Assembly (NCBI GenBank): GCA_023252015.1
Contig: JAHEXS010000062.1
Span: forward strand, 1-6,799
Direction: 5' to 3'
Source of the DNA: Candidatus Nitrosotenuis sp.
GTDB lineage: Archaea > Thermoproteota > Nitrososphaeria > Nitrososphaerales > Nitrosopumilaceae
DNA: 6,799 nt
The position numbers and the translations under genes are program-made. Of the stretch, positions 5,449 through 6,799 are shown piece after piece. Each line of letters starts with the position of its first letter. Position 1 is the stretch's first letter. A model generated the notes under the pieces. The model was not told the origin of the DNA and made no database searches. It saw nothing but the letters and a program-made list of their open reading frames with translations.

Positions 5449-6450
5449 TTAGTCAGAGTCTTCGGATTTTTTCTTCTTTTTTGTTTCTTCCTCTGGGTCT
5501 GCAACGCCGGCTTCGGTAACTGTAAAGATTACCTCTTGCTCAGGATGGTGTGGACTGTCTACCATTCTTGCGATTCTCTTTTTGCCAGACTTTTTGAAGT
5601 AAACACGATAGGTCCTAGTGTGAGCAACTACGTTTCCTCCAATTGCACGAATTGGATCGCCAAAGAACACGTCAGGAGATGCCATGACTTGGTTTGTTGC
5701 AATCGCGGCACAGTTGTATGTCTCTGCTGTTCTGACAAGCAAGTGTACAAAGCGGTTTATTCTTTGTTGTCTGTCAGATAGTGTTCCACGTCCAAGGTAT
5801 TCTGATCTGAACAGTCCTACTGCAGAATCGGCTACAATTAGTTTTATGTTGTATTGCTCTATGATTGGTCCTGCTTCTTCGAGGATTAGTGTTTGGTGAG
5901 CGCTGTTGTATGCCCTTGCAACGATAATGTTGTCCAGTACTTTTTCGGGATCAAGCCCCTTTGCCTTTGCAATTGATACGATTCTTTCTGGTCTGAAGGT
6001 GTTTTCAGTATCAATGTATAATACTCCGCCCCCAAGGCCTCCTTCTTCTTTACTTTTTTGAACGTTAACGCACATTGTAAGACAGAACTGGGTCTTTCCT
6101 GAGCCAAATTCGCCATAGACTTCGGTTAGTGCCTGGGTTTCAACTCCGCCATCAAACAGCATGTCAAGGCATTCTGTTCCGGTCGCTATTTTACCAATGT
6201 CTAGTCTTCTTTTGTAAATTTCAGTTGCGGTGACAAAATCCTTTGTGATTAGTCCCTGCTCAACCATTGTTTGTCTTGCTTTAGTTACAATTTTTTCTGC
6301 TGCTTCTCTATCCATGCCAGTGATTTCGGAAATATCCACAGGACCTCGTACAACTAGATCCATAATATTGTGAACTCCTGCGTCGCTTAGCTTTTTTGTC
6401 GTGACTGGGCCTACGCCGTCAAGACTATCTAATCTCATTTCGTCTACCAT
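5449..6450 (-). CDS. radA: DNA repair and recombination protein RadA
   Basis: The archaeal RecA/Rad51 recombinase, which forms ATP-dependent filaments on single-stranded DNA and carries out strand exchange. At 333 residues from this start it has normal length. An N-terminal helix-hairpin-helix domain (about 5-65, with LDGVGPVTTKKL) is followed by the FxxA oligomerisation motif F72-V-T-A75, Walker A GEFGSGKTQ (113-121), Walker B LIVADS (204-209) and loop L2 around 257-280. The tail is Lys/Glu/Asp-rich. In L2 it reads IGGNVVAHT, closer to eukaryotic Rad51 (GGN..AH) than to the GGH form I remember from methanogens. The frame stays open to an ATG at 6555, but that would translate through the TATA box; ATG 6450 fits both the family N-terminus and the promoter spacing. 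It lies 33 bases ahead of rpl21e. Confidence 0.97.
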   Translation of the reverse strand: MVDEMRLDSLDGVGPVTTKKLSDAGVHNIMDLVVRGPVDISEITGMDREAAEKIVTKARQTMVEQGLITKDFVTATEIYKRRLDIGKIATGTECLDMLFDGGVETQALTEVYGEFGSGKTQFCLTMCVNVQKSKEEGGLGGGVLYIDTENTFRPERIVSIAKAKGLDPEKVLDNIIVARAYNSAHQTLILEEAGPIIEQYNIKLIVADSAVGLFRSEYLGRGTLSDRQQRINRFVHLLVRTAETYNCAAIATNQVMASPDVFFGDPIRAIGGNVVAHTRTYRVYFKKSGKKRIARMVDSPHHPEQEVIFTVTEAGVADPEEETKKKKKSEDSD

Positions 6451-6472
6451 ACCGTATGGTACGGTACCATAC
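6445..6472. repeat. Alternating three-arm inverted repeat at the radA start (candidate operator)
   Basis: TACCATAC (6445-6452), GTATGGTA (6454-6461) and TACCATAC (6465-6472) alternate in orientation. The first pair is a perfect 8-base palindrome with a one-base centre. The second pair is a perfect 9-base palindrome (6454-6462 with 6464-6472), also with a one-base centre; the two share the middle arm. The array begins next to the radA TATA box and runs through the expected transcription start and the ATG. That is the position where a bound protein would block RNA polymerase. The repeat is read directly; the operator role is inferred. Confidence 0.6.
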
Positions 6473-6482
6473 CTAATTAAAG
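6472..6482 (-). promoter_or_regulatory. TATA box for radA
   Basis: The minus strand reads CTTTAATTAGG, centred about 27 bases before the ATG at 6450. It supports that start and a leaderless mRNA, and it touches the outer arm of the repeat array. Confidence 0.6.
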
Positions 6483-6579
6483 GTATTGGTGTGGGACAGG
6501 TAACATCCAGATCGATTTTCCAGAGGATTTTAGCTGGCCATCCAATGGAAAGCATTGTTGGGCCAAAGTTTGTGATAAA

Positions 6580-6600
6580 GTAAATTGAATCAAATCGAAA
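6580..6600 (-). terminator. Possible T-rich terminator after the 55-aa gene
   Basis: Immediately after the stop codon the minus strand is T-rich in short clusters (TTTCGATTTGATTCAATTTAC). Such tracts often end archaeal transcripts. No run exceeds three T, so the call is weak. The remaining spacer to the radA TATA box shows nothing else I can name. Confidence 0.25.
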
Positions 6601-6768
6601 TCAAGAATCGCCTTTACTAAGATTTTCAACGTGACTTTTATCGGATTTTACAGATTCGTCGAGTTCCTCTCGAAGTGTTTTCAAACGCTTTTCATCACAC
6701 TGCCATGAGCATACATCACGATGTACACCGTCAAATTCATTAGTGCAGACCTTGCATACCTTCTTCAT
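6601..6768 (-). CDS. Small zinc-binding-type protein, CxxC...CxxxC (55 aa)
   Basis: A 55-residue ORF starting MKKVCKVCTNEFDGVHRDVC. Cysteines C5-x2-C8 and C20-x3-C24 form a four-cysteine cluster like small zinc ribbons or treble clefs, with His16 between the pairs. A charged helix (about 25-40, DEKRLKTLREELDE) and a polar tail follow. The zinc site is inferred from cysteine spacing. The function is unknown: small proteins of this shape occur as nucleic-acid-binding or protein-partner modules. The start ATG at 6768 has a strong TATA box centred 26 bases upstream, which argues for real expression. It lies upstream of radA on the same strand, separated by 150 bases and by radA's own promoter, so it need not be co-transcribed. 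It is too short for many gene finders. Confidence 0.75.
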   Translation of the reverse strand: MKKVCKVCTNEFDGVHRDVCSWQCDEKRLKTLREELDESVKSDKSHVENLSKGDS

Positions 6769-6788
6769 ATGGTATGAGCATCATAACA

Positions 6789-6799
6789 TATAGTATAAA
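6789..6799 (-). promoter_or_regulatory. TATA box for the 55-aa zinc-type gene
   Basis: The minus strand reads TTTATACTATA at the right edge of the window, centred 26 bases before the ATG at 6768. A short palindrome TATGA-GCA-TCATA (6773-6785) lies between box and start. Confidence 0.6.

Noticed and set aside
5886..6116. 76-aa minus-strand frame inside radA
   Set aside because: It is in another frame of the RadA Walker A to Walker B region; RadA is intact there, so this is a shadow.
6401..6583. Plus-strand 60-aa frame over the radA promoter
   Set aside because: Its coding content is the complement of the radA N-terminus and the repeat array; no supporting start signal.
1..6799. CRISPR array, insertion sequence, prophage or toxin-antitoxin system
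   Set aside because: No spaced direct repeats, transposase or integrase motifs, terminal inverted repeats or paired small toxin-antitoxin genes are visible.

Overview
The window looks like a chromosomal segment of an archaeon, most likely Nitrososphaerota (Thaumarchaeota) of the Nitrosopumilales type. The evidence is archaeal-only information-processing genes (ribosomal protein L21e, RNA polymerase subunit RpoF, a DUF655 protein and RadA with an N-terminal helix-hairpin-helix), a type II tRNA-Ser, AT-rich intergenic DNA, and TATA boxes that sit about 24-28 bases upstream of the start codons, as expected for leaderless archaeal transcripts. The lineage is inferred from gene style and order; no database search was possible.

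Left part (1-1130): a gene truncated by the left edge on the minus strand (start of a probable methyltransferase), preceded by an in-frame 22-codon ORF with its own TATA-like box. Next is a plus-strand polytopic membrane protein with three ExxE motifs, a doubtful 47-aa ORF, and a minus-strand tRNA-Ser(GCU) with an encoded CCA.

Middle part (1129-2994): a divergent pair sharing a 90-base promoter region, a calcineurin-like metallophosphoesterase (minus) and an isocitrate/isopropylmalate dehydrogenase family enzyme (plus).

Right part (2983-6799): a tightly packed minus-strand run. In transcription order it is a 55-aa zinc-binding-type protein, radA, rpl21e, rpoF, DUF655, rsmA/ksgA and a HemK2-like methyltransferase. 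From rpl21e to hemK2 the genes abut or overlap (0 bp, 18 bp, 4-bp overlap, 23-bp overlap), as in the known archaeal cluster of a ribosomal protein, an RNA polymerase subunit, an rRNA dimethylase and a probable release-factor methylase. radA and rpl21e each have their own TATA box.

I see no mobile element, CRISPR array, phage gene or defence system. The window is mostly housekeeping DNA. The signals most worth following are a three-arm alternating repeat of GTATGGTA between the radA TATA box and its start codon, the small upstream ORF at the left edge, the 55-aa CxxC/CxxxC protein, and the ExxE membrane protein.
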